In this document: positions 51,440 to 59,049 of the stretch, piece by piece
How positions within the stretch are numbered: the stretch's first letter is position 1
Layout of the letters: the number at the start of each line of letters is the position of its first letter
NCBI RefSeq assembly: GCF_002982315.1
Contig: NZ_MWZD01000013.1
Span: 186,001 to 250,000, forward strand
Reading direction: 5' to 3'
Source of the DNA: Leucobacter massiliensis
GTDB lineage: Bacteria; Actinomycetota; Actinomycetes; Actinomycetales; Microbacteriaceae
DNA: 64,000 bases
The notes under the pieces: generated by a model
What the model saw: the letters and a program-made list of their open reading frames with translations, nothing else
The model's database searches: none
What the model was told of the DNA's origin: nothing
Made by a program: the position numbers and the translations under genes

Positions 51440-54400
51440 CGTGCACCTCGCTCTCGTGCCTCGATCGCGATGATCACCGGCTCCTTGCCGGCTCCGAGCG
51501 CCCGGGCGGCCGAGACGTGCCTCCGGTCTCCGGCGGCCTGCGACTCGGGGAGCGCCTCGGCGTCAGCTGCGGCGCGCACGGTGAGCCCGAGCGCCAGCGT
51601 TTCAGCCGCGATCAGCTCGGCGTGCGCTTCGAGGGCGGCGGCGAGTACGGGCGCCGCGCTCAGCGTCAGCTCGATGCGGTCGCTCACCTCGAGTCCGGCG
51701 TTCTTCCGCGCCTCCTGTACGGCGCGAATCGCGTCGCGCGCGATCCCCTCCGCCTCCAGTTCGGGGCTGGTCTCAGTGTCGAGCAGGACGAACCCGCCTC
51801 CGGGAAGGAGCGCCAGTGCCGGTCCCGCTTCGCTGTCGTCGGCGGAGGTGCGCAGGGTCAGCTCGTACTCGTGGGCTTCGAGCGGGATGCCTCCGGCGAC
51901 GACCACCCCGTCGCGTTCGCTCCAGTCGCCGGCCTTGGCGGCCGTGATGGCCTGCTGCACCTGCTTGCCGAGCCGCGGTCCCGCGGCCCGGGCGTTCACG
52001 GCGAGGCTCTGGACGATGCCGTGCTCCTCGGCGCTGCTCTCACGCTGTTCCACCAGCCGCACCGACTTGACGTTGAGCTCCTCGCGCAGAATGCCGACGA
52101 ACGGCTCCAGCGCCTCGGGTAGTCCGCTCACGACGGTGAGCTCTGCGAGGGGCAGGCGCACCCGCAGGCGGCGCGCCTTGCGCAGCGCGAGCGCCTGGGA
52201 CGTGATCTGACGCACCTCGTCCATGGCGGCCACCAGCTCAGGATCCTCGGGGAAGCGCCCCGCGTCGGGCCAGTCGGCAAGGTGCACCGAACGCTCTCCG
52301 GTGAGCCCGCGCCAGAGCTCCTCCGTGACGAGCGGAGCGAGCGGCGCGGCAACGCGCGCGACTGTCTCGAGCACGGTGTACAGGGTGTCGAAGGCCTGAC
52401 GGTTCTCGGGGCGACCCTGCTCCCCTCGCGTTCCTTCCCAGAAGCGATCGCGGGAACGGCGCACGTACCAGTTGGTGAGGACTTCCGCGTATGCGCGCAG
52501 CGCCTCGGCGGCGGAGGTAGTGTCCAGGCCGTCGAGGTGCCGCTCGACCTCGCGGATGAGCTGTCCGGTCTTCGCGAGGATGTAGCGATCGAGCGGGTCG
52601 TCGCTGTCGGTGCGCCACTCACCCTCGGTGCCGTCAGCGTTGGCGTACAGGCTGAAGAAGTACCAGCTGTTCCACAGCGGCAGGATGAACTGACGGACGC
52701 CCTCGCGGATCCCCTCCTCGGTGACGACCAGGTTGCCGCCGCGCACCACGGGCGAGGCCATGAGGAACCAGCGCATGGCGTCGGAGCCGTCGCGCTCGAA
52801 GACCTCGTTCACGTCGGGGTAGTTCCGCAGCGACTTCGACATCTTGTTGCCGTCGCTGCCCAGCACGATGCCGTGGCTGATCACGCTCGTGAAAGCCGGG
52901 CGGTCGAAGAGCGCTGTCGCAAGCACGTGCTGCACGTAGAACCAGCCCCGCGTCTGACCGATGTACTCGACGATGAAGTCAGCCGGCTGGTGGGTGTCGA
53001 ACCACTCCTCGTTCTCGAAGGGATAGTGGGCCTGGGCGAAGGGCATCGATCCCGAATCGAACCAGACGTCGAGGACGTCCTCGATGCGTCGCATCGTCGA
53101 CTTTCCGGTGGGGTCGTCGGGATTGGGACGGGTGAGTGCGTCGATGTACGGGCGGTGCAGATCGACCTCGCCCGCCTCATTGCGCGGCAGCTCGCCGAAG
53201 TCCGCTTCCAGCTCGGCGACCGAGCCGTAGACGTCGACGCGCGGGTGCTCGGGGTCGTCGCTCTTCCACACCGGGATGGGGCTGCCCCAGTAGCGGTTTC
53301 GGCTGATCGACCAGTCGCGCGCCCCCTCCAGCCACTTGCCGAACTGGCCGTGCTTCACGTTCTCGGGCACCCAGGTGATCTGCTCGTTGGTCTCGAGCAT
53401 GCGCTCCTTGATGTCGGTGACGCGCACGAACCAGCTGCTCACCGCCTTGTAGATGAGCGGGTTGCGGCAGCGCCAGCAGTGCGGGTACGAGTGCTCGTAG
53501 CTCGCCTCGCGCAGCAGGCGGCCGCGCTCGCGCACCAGTCGGATGAGCGGCCGGTTGGCGTCCATCCAGAGCTCACCTGCCACATCGGTGACGGCGCCGA
53601 TGAAGCGCCCGCCGTCGTCGAGGCTGACGATCGTCGGCATGCCCGCCGCCGTGGTGATGCGGTAGTCGTCCTCACCGTACGCCGGAGACTGGTGCACGAT
53701 GCCGGTGCCATCGCTCGTCGAGACGTAGTCGTCGACGAGCAGCTGCCAGCAGTGCTCGGTGCCCCAGCTTTCGGCGTCGGTGAAATAGTCGAAGAGGGGT
53801 TCGTATCGCACGCCCAGCAGTTCGTCGCCGAGCACGGTGCGCTCGACGGCGGCGGTCGCCTCCTCTGCGGAGGCGTAGCCGAGATCCTTGGCGTGTGCGC
53901 CCACGAGCTCCTGAGCCAGCAGGTAGCGGGCCTCCCCCGCAGCGCCGCCGTCGCCGGCCCCGGCAGGGCCCGCGGGCACCACGGCGTAGGAGATCTGCGG
54001 TCCCACCGCCAGGGCGGCGTTCGTCGGCAGCGTCCAGGGCGTCGTCGTCCAGGCAAGGGCCCGCACGCCCTCGACCCCGAGTTCGGCAGCTCGCGCGCCG
54101 GTGAGGGGGAAGGCGACCGTGACCGAGGGGTCCTGGCGCATCTGGTACACGTCGTCGTCCATGCGCAGCTCGTGGTTCGAGAGCGGCGTCTCGTCCCGCC
54201 AGCAATACGGCAGGATCCGCGAGCCCTCGTAGGCCAGGCCCCGCTCATAGAGCTGCTTGAATGCCCAGATCACGCTCTCCATGTAGCTGAGGTCGAGCGT
54301 CTTGTACCCGTGCTCGAAGTCGACCCACCGCGCCTGCCGGGTGACGTACTCCCGCCACTCGCGCGTGTACTGCAGCACCGATGCCCGCGCCTTCTCGTTG

Positions 54401-54819
54401 AACGCGGAGATCCCCATCTGCTCGATCTGCGACTTCTCGGTGATGCCCAGCTGCTTCATCGCCTCGAGCTCCGCCGGGAGCCCGTGCGTATCCCAGCCGA
54501 AGCGGCGCTCCACCTTCTTGCCGCGCATCGTCTGGAATCGCGGGAACACGTCCTTCGCGTATCCGGTCAGCAGGTGACCGTAGTGCGGAAGTCCGTTGGC
54601 GAAGGGAGGGCCGTCGTTGAAGACCCACTCGGGCGCCCCCTCGCGCTGCCGGATCGACTCCTGGAAGGTGCCGTCCGCCTGCCAGAAGGAGAGCACCCGC
54701 TCCTCGATCTCAGGGAAGCGCGGCGAGGCGGCGACGCCGAACGCCGAGCCCGGCGCTCGGTCCGGCTTCGTGGCGGCGCTCGTCGCGGAGGCTCCGGTCG
54801 GCTGCTGGGGGTACGGCAT
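51436..54819 (-). CDS. ileS: Isoleucyl-tRNA synthetase
   Basis: 1127 residues. Class I HIGH-type motif '[22 protein letters not shown]', KMSKS motif '[15 protein letters not shown]', editing-domain sequence '[20 protein letters not shown]' and the tRNA-binding C-terminus. Length and sequence match the long IleS type common in actinobacteria. ATG 54819 is preceded by AGGAG. A second in-frame ATG at 54939, immediately after the T-box motif, would add 40 unlike residues and is less likely. Expression is controlled by the T-box leader upstream. Confidence 0.97.
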   Translation of the reverse strand: MPYPQQPTGASATSAATKPDRAPGSAFGVAASPRFPEIEERVLSFWQADGTFQESIRQREGAPEWVFNDGPPFANGLPHYGHLLTGYAKDVFPRFQTMRGKKVERRFGWDTHGLPAELEAMKQLGITEKSQIEQMGISAFNEKARASVLQYTREWREYVTRQARWVDFEHGYKTLDLSYMESVIWAFKQLYERGLAYEGSRILPYCWRDETPLSNHELRMDDDVYQMRQDPSVTVAFPLTGARAAELGVEGVRALAWTTTPWTLPTNAALAVGPQISYAVVPAGPAGAGDGGAAGEARYLLAQELVGAHAKDLGYASAEEATAAVERTVLGDELLGVRYEPLFDYFTDAESWGTEHCWQLLVDDYVSTSDGTGIVHQSPAYGEDDYRITTAAGMPTIVSLDDGGRFIGAVTDVAGELWMDANRPLIRLVRERGRLLREASYEHSYPHCWRCRNPLIYKAVSSWFVRVTDIKERMLETNEQITWVPENVKHGQFGKWLEGARDWSISRNRYWGSPIPVWKSDDPEHPRVDVYGSVAELEADFGELPRNEAGEVDLHRPYIDALTRPNPDDPTGKSTMRRIEDVLDVWFDSGSMPFAQAHYPFENEEWFDTHQPADFIVEYIGQTRGWFYVQHVLATALFDRPAFTSVISHGIVLGSDGNKMSKSLRNYPDVNEVFERDGSDAMRWFLMASPVVRGGNLVVTEEGIREGVRQFILPLWNSWYFFSLYANADGTEGEWRTDSDDPLDRYILAKTGQLIREVERHLDGLDTTSAAEALRAYAEVLTNWYVRRSRDRFWEGTRGEQGRPENRQAFDTLYTVLETVARVAAPLAPLVTEELWRGLTGERSVHLADWPDAGRFPEDPELVAAMDEVRQITSQALALRKARRLRVRLPLAELTVVSGLPEALEPFVGILREELNVKSVRLVEQRESSAEEHGIVQSLAVNARAAGPRLGKQVQQAITAAKAGDWSERDGVVVAGGIPLEAHEYELTLRTSADDSEAGPALALLPGGGFVLLDTETSPELEAEGIARDAIRAVQEARKNAGLEVSDRIELTLSAAPVLAAALEAHAELIAAETLALGLTVRAAADAEALPESQAAGDRRHVSAARALGAGKEPVIIAIEARERGAR

Positions 54820-54939
54820 TGATGGCTCCTGATGTTCGGTCTGTCTGCCGCCAGTCTGCGCGCGACCCCTGACATCCACGGTCGCGACGCATATCGACGG
54901 TGTTGCAGTGCCGGGACGGGATCCGGGGCGACGCCCCAT

Positions 54940-55121
54940 CTCCCGCGGTACCACCCCGCTTGCCGGAGCGCGATCCTGGCGGATCGGCCACGGCCCCTTC
55001 GTTCGGCTGTGACGGGCCGTACCCGTTCGGTTCTACTGGGCGGCCGCCGCCCCGGTCACCCGGCGCGGCCCTCCGCTGTTCTTCCGAAGACTCCCCGGTG
55101 ATCGCCGGTTCGCAGTCGCTG
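54940..55121 (-). ncRNA. Isoleucine T-box riboswitch leader of ileS
   Basis: Minus-strand transcript from about 55121. It holds a stem I region with specifier codon AUC at 55102-55100 (context GGCGATCACCGGGGAG), then a central region, then the conserved T-box bulge sequence GGGTGGTACCGCGG at 54956-54943 that pairs with the tRNA 3' end. The T-box sequence and an Ile codon ahead of ileS leave little doubt. No terminator with U-run follows; the ileS start is 120 bases on, so translational control (as in other actinobacterial ileS T-boxes) is more likely than transcription attenuation. TAGACT at 55133-55128 is the probable -10 box. Confidence 0.9.
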
Positions 55122-55211
55122 CGGAGTAGTCTACCGCAGCCAGCCGCCACGGCGTGCGGTGCGGCCGAACCTCGCCGCGGCTCGCCCAGATAACGAACTG
55201 GTAACGATAGC

Positions 55212-55243
55212 CCCTTGACAAATCTCCAGATCAAGGGACATAA
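55212..55243 (+). promoter_or_regulatory. TTGACA promoter element inside inverted repeat, upstream of proV
   Basis: CCCTTGA (55212-55218) and TCAAGGG (55231-55237) form a 7-base inverted repeat with a 12-base centre. A consensus -35 TTGACA (55215-55220) lies within the left arm, and 17 bases later comes ACATAA. A repressor dimer here would block it. It lies in the divergent gap between ileS and proV; on the other strand TTGTCA is also present. A second promoter follows at 55281. Confidence 0.5.
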
Positions 55244-55280
55244 GCGCCGCTTTCCCGGGCGTGTCGCAGATGACCTTCTC

Positions 55281-55310
55281 TTGCACTCGGCCCCGCCGCG
55301 TTGTTAGCTT
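55281..55310 (+). promoter_or_regulatory. Second proV promoter with long leader
   Basis: TTGCAC (55281-55286) and TAGCTT (55305-55310), 18 bases apart, direct transcription into proV. The mRNA leader would be about 225 bases before the TTG start at 55543; no known riboswitch pattern was recognised in it, and it encodes no obvious peptide. The rest of 55311-55542 appears to be untranslated leader. Confidence 0.5.
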
Positions 55311-55542
55311 CGACTCAGCGTTGAGGGGGCCACGCGCTTCGCATCCCACTCGCCGCCCGGTACTGCAGCGGTGACCTCCACCGCCCGGAGCGGTTGGGAT
55401 GCCGCAGGACCCGTTCCTCCGCAATATGCATTCGGCCGATCGAGCGGCCGCCGGGAGAGATGCGCCCGCACCGGGCCCGCCTTCGCCGCAGTATCCGGCA
55501 TGCCCTCGATCCTGTCCGACCCGACGAACCGAGGAGTAGAGC

Positions 55543-56895
55543 TTGAACAACACAGCTGCAGAGCCGGCGATCGAGGTGGCGAACGCCACCAAGGTCTTCG
55601 GACGCCGGCCCCGCGAGGTCGTGAAGCGCCTGCGCGCCGGTGCCACACGCGAGGACGTCCGCTCACTCGGCACCGCGGCGGTGATCGATGCCTCCTTCGA
55701 GGTCCGCAAGGGTGAGATCTTCGTCGTGATGGGGCTCTCCGGATCCGGCAAGTCCACCCTCATCCGCATGCTCAACGGCCTCAACGACACGACCGACGGC
55801 TCCATCCGCGTCTTCGGCACCGAGGTGGTCGGGCTCGCAGGCCAGCAGCTGCGCGAGCTGCGCCGCGACCGCATGTCGATGGTCTTCCAGCACTTCGCGC
55901 TGCTCCCCCACCGCTCCGTGCTCGACAACGTCGCCTACGGGCTCGAACTGCAGGGTGTCGCGCCCGCCGAGCGTCGGGAGCGCGCCCGCCACTGGCTCGA
56001 GCGCGTCGGCCTGACCGGCTGGGAGGATCACCTCCCCGGCGAGCTCTCGGGCGGTATGCAGCAGCGCGTCGGCATCGCGCGCGCCTTCGCCGCCGACACC
56101 GACATCCTGCTCATGGACGAGGCCTTCTCCGCGCTCGACCCGCTGATCCGCCGCGAGATGCAGGAGCAGCTCGTCGAACTGCAGCAGGAACTGCAGAAGA
56201 CCATCGTCTTCATCACCCACGATCTCAACGAGGCGATGTTCCTCGGCGACCGGATCGCGGTGATGCGCGACGGTCGCATCGTGCAGGTGGGCACCCCCAA
56301 CGACATCCTCACCGACCCCGCGAACGACTACGTCGCCCAGTTCGTGCAAGACGTCGACCGTGCGCGCGTCCTCACCGCCGGTGACGTGATGGAACCCCCG
56401 CTGGCCGTCGTCTCCGCATCGGCAGGCCCGCGCACCGCCCTGCGGACCATGCGCGATCTGCAGACCTCCGCCTGCTTCGTCACCACCGGCAACCGGAAGC
56501 TGCTGGGCGTGGTCCGCGACAAGGACGTGCTCCGTCAGGTGCGGGAGGGCGGCACCGACATCACCGAGCGGCTCCGGCCCACGCCGTCCATCGTGTCGCG
56601 GGATCAGCACATCTCCGAGCTGTTCGAGCTCGCCGTGGAAAGCCCGCTGCCCGTCGCGGTCACCGATGAGCAGGATCGCCTCATCGGGGTCGTCCCCCGT
56701 GTGACACTGCTCGCCGCGCTCACCGACCTCCCCACCATGACGACCGAGATCCCGGTCATCGAGCCGACGCTGACCGTGCCCGAGTCCACGATCACCGAAA
56801 CGCTCGCCTCGGTCGGGCCGATCATCGCGAACGCCGAGCAGGCGGGCGGAGCCGCGGTCGAAGCGGTGGCGGACGAGAACGAGGAGGTGCGCTGA
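55543..56895 (+). CDS. proV: Glycine betaine/proline ABC transporter ATPase (ProV/OpuAA-like)
   Basis: 450 residues from a TTG with GAGGAG ten bases before. 'MNNTAAEPAIEVANATKVFG' then Walker A GLSGSGKST, 'MVFQHFALLPHRSVLDNVAYGLELQG', signature LSGGMQQR, Walker B ILLMDEAFSALDPLIRREMQ, then two CBS domains at about 280-410 ('VMEPPLAVVSASAGPRTALRTMRDLQ', 'DRLIGVVPRVTLLAAL'). CBS pairs sense ionic strength in osmoregulatory OpuA-type importers. Its stop overlaps the proW start. Confidence 0.95.
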   Translation: MNNTAAEPAIEVANATKVFGRRPREVVKRLRAGATREDVRSLGTAAVIDASFEVRKGEIFVVMGLSGSGKSTLIRMLNGLNDTTDGSIRVFGTEVVGLAGQQLRELRRDRMSMVFQHFALLPHRSVLDNVAYGLELQGVAPAERRERARHWLERVGLTGWEDHLPGELSGGMQQRVGIARAFAADTDILLMDEAFSALDPLIRREMQEQLVELQQELQKTIVFITHDLNEAMFLGDRIAVMRDGRIVQVGTPNDILTDPANDYVAQFVQDVDRARVLTAGDVMEPPLAVVSASAGPRTALRTMRDLQTSACFVTTGNRKLLGVVRDKDVLRQVREGGTDITERLRPTPSIVSRDQHISELFELAVESPLPVAVTDEQDRLIGVVPRVTLLAALTDLPTMTTEIPVIEPTLTVPESTITETLASVGPIIANAEQAGGAAVEAVADENEEVR

Positions 56896-57800
56896 TGGAC
56901 GGGATCCGGATTCCCCTGGGCGAGTGGGTGGCCGACGGGCTCGACTGGTTCAAGCGGAGCTTCGACGGCCTGCTCGACGTGATCACCGTCGTCGTGCGAT
57001 TCCTCGTGGAAGGCCTCGCAGATGTGCTCACGGCCGTGCCCTTCCCGGTGCTGATCGTGCTGTTCGCCCTCATCGGCTGGCTCGTGCGCTCCTGGCAGCT
57101 CGCCCTCGGGACGGCCGTCACCCTGCTGCTCGTGGTCGCCATGGGCCAGTGGGAGAACGCGATGCTCACGCTCGCACTCGTCCTGATCGCCGCCGCCATC
57201 GCCGTGCTCATCGCAGTGCCGCTCGGGATCGCGGCGGCCCGCAGCGACACCTTCAGCGCGATCCTGAAGCCGATCCTCGACTTCATGCAGACGATGCCCG
57301 TCTTCGTCTACCTCATCCCCGCCGTGATCCTCTTCACCATCGGCTTCGTACCCGGTGTGTTCGCCACGGTGCTCTTCGCCGTCGCCCCAGGCGTGCGCTT
57401 CACCGAACTCGGCATCCGAGGGGTCGACACGGAGACGGTCGAGGCAGGATACGCCTTCGGCGCCTCACCCGGCCGGATCCTGCGCGGCATCCAGCTGCCG
57501 CTCGCCATGCCCACGATCATGGCCGGCGTCAACCAGGTGATCATGCTCTCGCTCTCCATGGCCGTCGTCGCCGGCATGGCCGGGGCGAACGGCCTCGGCA
57601 AGGAGGTCGTGGCAGCGATCTCGACGCTCAACATCGCGCAGGGCGTGGAGGCCGGCCTCAGCGTCGTGATCCTCGCCGTCTTCCTCGACCGCGTCACGGC
57701 CGCGCTCGGCAACCCCGGCGACTACCGCCACTCGCTGCTCGGCAGCCTGCGCCGCAGGCGCGACGCGCGCCGGACGGGCAGCCTCGCGAAGGCCGCCTGA
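56895..57800 (+). CDS. proW: Glycine betaine/proline ABC transporter permease (ProW/OpuAB-like)
   Basis: 301 residues with about six membrane segments: 'FRFLVEGLADV'-type N-terminus, 'PVLIVLFALIGWLVRSWQLALGTAVTLLLVVAMGQWENAMLTLALVLIAAAIAVLIAVPLGIAAARSD', 'LDFMQTMPVFVYLIPAVILFTIG', and the EAA-type loop 'EAGYAFGASPGRILRGIQLPLAMPTIMAGVNQVIMLSLSMAV'. The ProW-specific 'MQTMPVFVYLIP' and 'GVNQVIMLSLSMVV'-like blocks are clear. It forms the channel of the betaine importer. Confidence 0.95.
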   Translation: MDGIRIPLGEWVADGLDWFKRSFDGLLDVITVVVRFLVEGLADVLTAVPFPVLIVLFALIGWLVRSWQLALGTAVTLLLVVAMGQWENAMLTLALVLIAAAIAVLIAVPLGIAAARSDTFSAILKPILDFMQTMPVFVYLIPAVILFTIGFVPGVFATVLFAVAPGVRFTELGIRGVDTETVEAGYAFGASPGRILRGIQLPLAMPTIMAGVNQVIMLSLSMAVVAGMAGANGLGKEVVAAISTLNIAQGVEAGLSVVILAVFLDRVTAALGNPGDYRHSLLGSLRRRRDARRTGSLAKAA

Positions 57801-57867
57801 GCGGCCGCGATCCCGAACCTCACCGAATCCCACCCACGTGCCTTCCGGCACGACGAAAGGACGCACC

Positions 57868-58779
57868 ATGCACCAGCGCACCCTGACCGGACTGCTCGCC
57901 CTCGGGGCGGCTGCGGCGCTCGCACTCACCGGCTGCTCGAACAGCGGCGACGCGAACGGCGAGAACGGCGAGAACGGCGGCGACAAGGGCACCGTGACGC
58001 TCGGATACCTCCCCGCGTGGACCGACGGCCTCAGCACCGCCTATCTGCTCGAGGACCAGCTCGGCAAGATGGGCTACACCGTCGAGATGGAGGAGCTGAC
58101 CGAGGCAGGCGTGCTCTATGCGGGCCTCGCCGGGGGCGACTTCGACATCTACCCCTCCGCCTGGCCCGAGGTCACTCACGCCGACTACATGAAGCAGTTC
58201 GGCGACTCGATCGAAGACCTCGGCGGCTACTACGACGGCGCGGTCCTCACCCTCGCCGTGCCCGAGTACGTCGACATCGATTCCATCGAGGACCTCGCCG
58301 GGGCCGCGGACCGCTTCGACGGGCAGATCATCGGCATCGAGCCCGGGGCCGGGCTCACCCGCCAGACGCAGGAAGTCGCCATGCCCGAGTACGGCCTCGA
58401 CGGCGACTACGAGCTCGTGACCTCCTCGACCGCGACCATGCTCGCCACGCTGCAGGACAAGATCGATCGCGAAGAGGACGTCGTCGTCACCCTCTGGCGG
58501 CCGTTCTGGGCGAACGACGCCTTCCCGCTGAAGGACCTGAAGGACCCGCGTGGGGCGATGGGCGAGCCCGAGACGCTGCACTTCCTCGCCAAGCAGGGCT
58601 TCTCCGATGAGATGCCCGAGGTCGCCGAGTACATCGCGCAGATCAAGCTGGACGACGAGGCTTACGGCGCGCTCGAAAGCCTCGTGACCGGCGACGAGTA
58701 CGCAAACGACCCGCAGGGCGCCGTGGATGCCTGGCTCAAGGAGTACGGTGACGCCTACCCCGGGCTGATCACCGACTGA
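57868..58779 (+). CDS. proX: Glycine betaine-binding lipoprotein (ProX/OpuAC-like)
   Basis: 303 residues. Signal with lipobox 'LLALGAAAALALTGCSN' (Cys about residue 23), a short Gly/Asn linker, then an OpuAC-type domain: 'GTVTLGYLPAWTDGLSTAYLLEDQLGKMGYTVE', 'GDFDIYPSAWPEVTHADYMKQFG', 'DQIIGIEPGAGLTRQTQ'-like. Aromatic and acidic residues at the ligand site (Trp in AWTDG, SAWPE and LWRPFW) fit betaine binding through a Trp cage. Last gene of the operon, followed by a hairpin terminator. Confidence 0.94.
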   Translation: MHQRTLTGLLALGAAAALALTGCSNSGDANGENGENGGDKGTVTLGYLPAWTDGLSTAYLLEDQLGKMGYTVEMEELTEAGVLYAGLAGGDFDIYPSAWPEVTHADYMKQFGDSIEDLGGYYDGAVLTLAVPEYVDIDSIEDLAGAADRFDGQIIGIEPGAGLTRQTQEVAMPEYGLDGDYELVTSSTATMLATLQDKIDREEDVVVTLWRPFWANDAFPLKDLKDPRGAMGEPETLHFLAKQGFSDEMPEVAEYIAQIKLDDEAYGALESLVTGDEYANDPQGAVDAWLKEYGDAYPGLITD

Positions 58780-58801
58780 GCGCCGCGCGGCAGCCCGTTC
58801 A

Positions 58802-58833
58802 CACAGTCGCGGGGTTCACTCCCCGCGGCTGTG
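58802..58833 (+). terminator. Hairpin terminator after proX
   Basis: CACAG-T-CGCGGGG pairs with CCCCGCG-G-CTGTG across a six-base loop (ttcact), giving a 13-pair stem with one G-U pair, 22 bases after the proX stop. The following run is only weakly T-rich (CTCCATTCTT), as is common in high-GC organisms. Confidence 0.75.
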
Positions 58834-58848
58834 CTCCATTCTTGCGGG

Positions 58849-58908
58849 CGTGTACCGTGATCGCGGTGATTCCGGTACACGCTCGCGAGAACGGTACACG
58901 CTCGCGAG
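58849..58908. repeat. Repeated CGGTACACG motif upstream of valS
   Basis: The 17-base CGGTACACGCTCGCGAG occurs twice in tandem (58873-58889 and 58892-58908, period 19), and the inverted core CGTGTACCG lies at 58849-58857. The array ends 18 bases before a TAAGCT -10 box, so it covers the -35 region of valS. This looks like a multi-site binding region for a regulator. No corresponding regulator gene is in the window. Confidence 0.7.
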
Positions 58909-58926
58909 TTTCCCGCGGCCGCCCGC

Positions 58927-58932
58927 TAAGCT
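58927..58932 (+). promoter_or_regulatory. Likely valS -10 box
   Basis: TAAGCT, 18 bases downstream of the second copy of the 17-base repeat and about 117 bases upstream of the valS ATG at 59050. No consensus -35 hexamer at 17-18 bases; the repeat occupies that position. No T-box motif is present in the valS leader, unlike ileS. Confidence 0.5.
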
Positions 58933-59049
58933 GGACGCACCACACCATCAGGCACCAGTGCGGAGCAGTCGGCCGCGCGACCACACGGTGCCGCCCACAT
59001 CGAACCACGATCCGGCGCGCACCCCGGATCGAGAAGCGGAGCCCCACGC

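Noticed and set aside
54820-54939. Forty extra N-terminal residues for IleS from ATG 54939
   Set aside because: Lies in the T-box leader, unlike known IleS N-termini; AGGAG before ATG 54819 is better. Kept as an alternative only.
58849-58908. CRISPR-like array
   Set aside because: Only two direct repeats with a two-base spacer and one inverted half; no spacers or cas genes.
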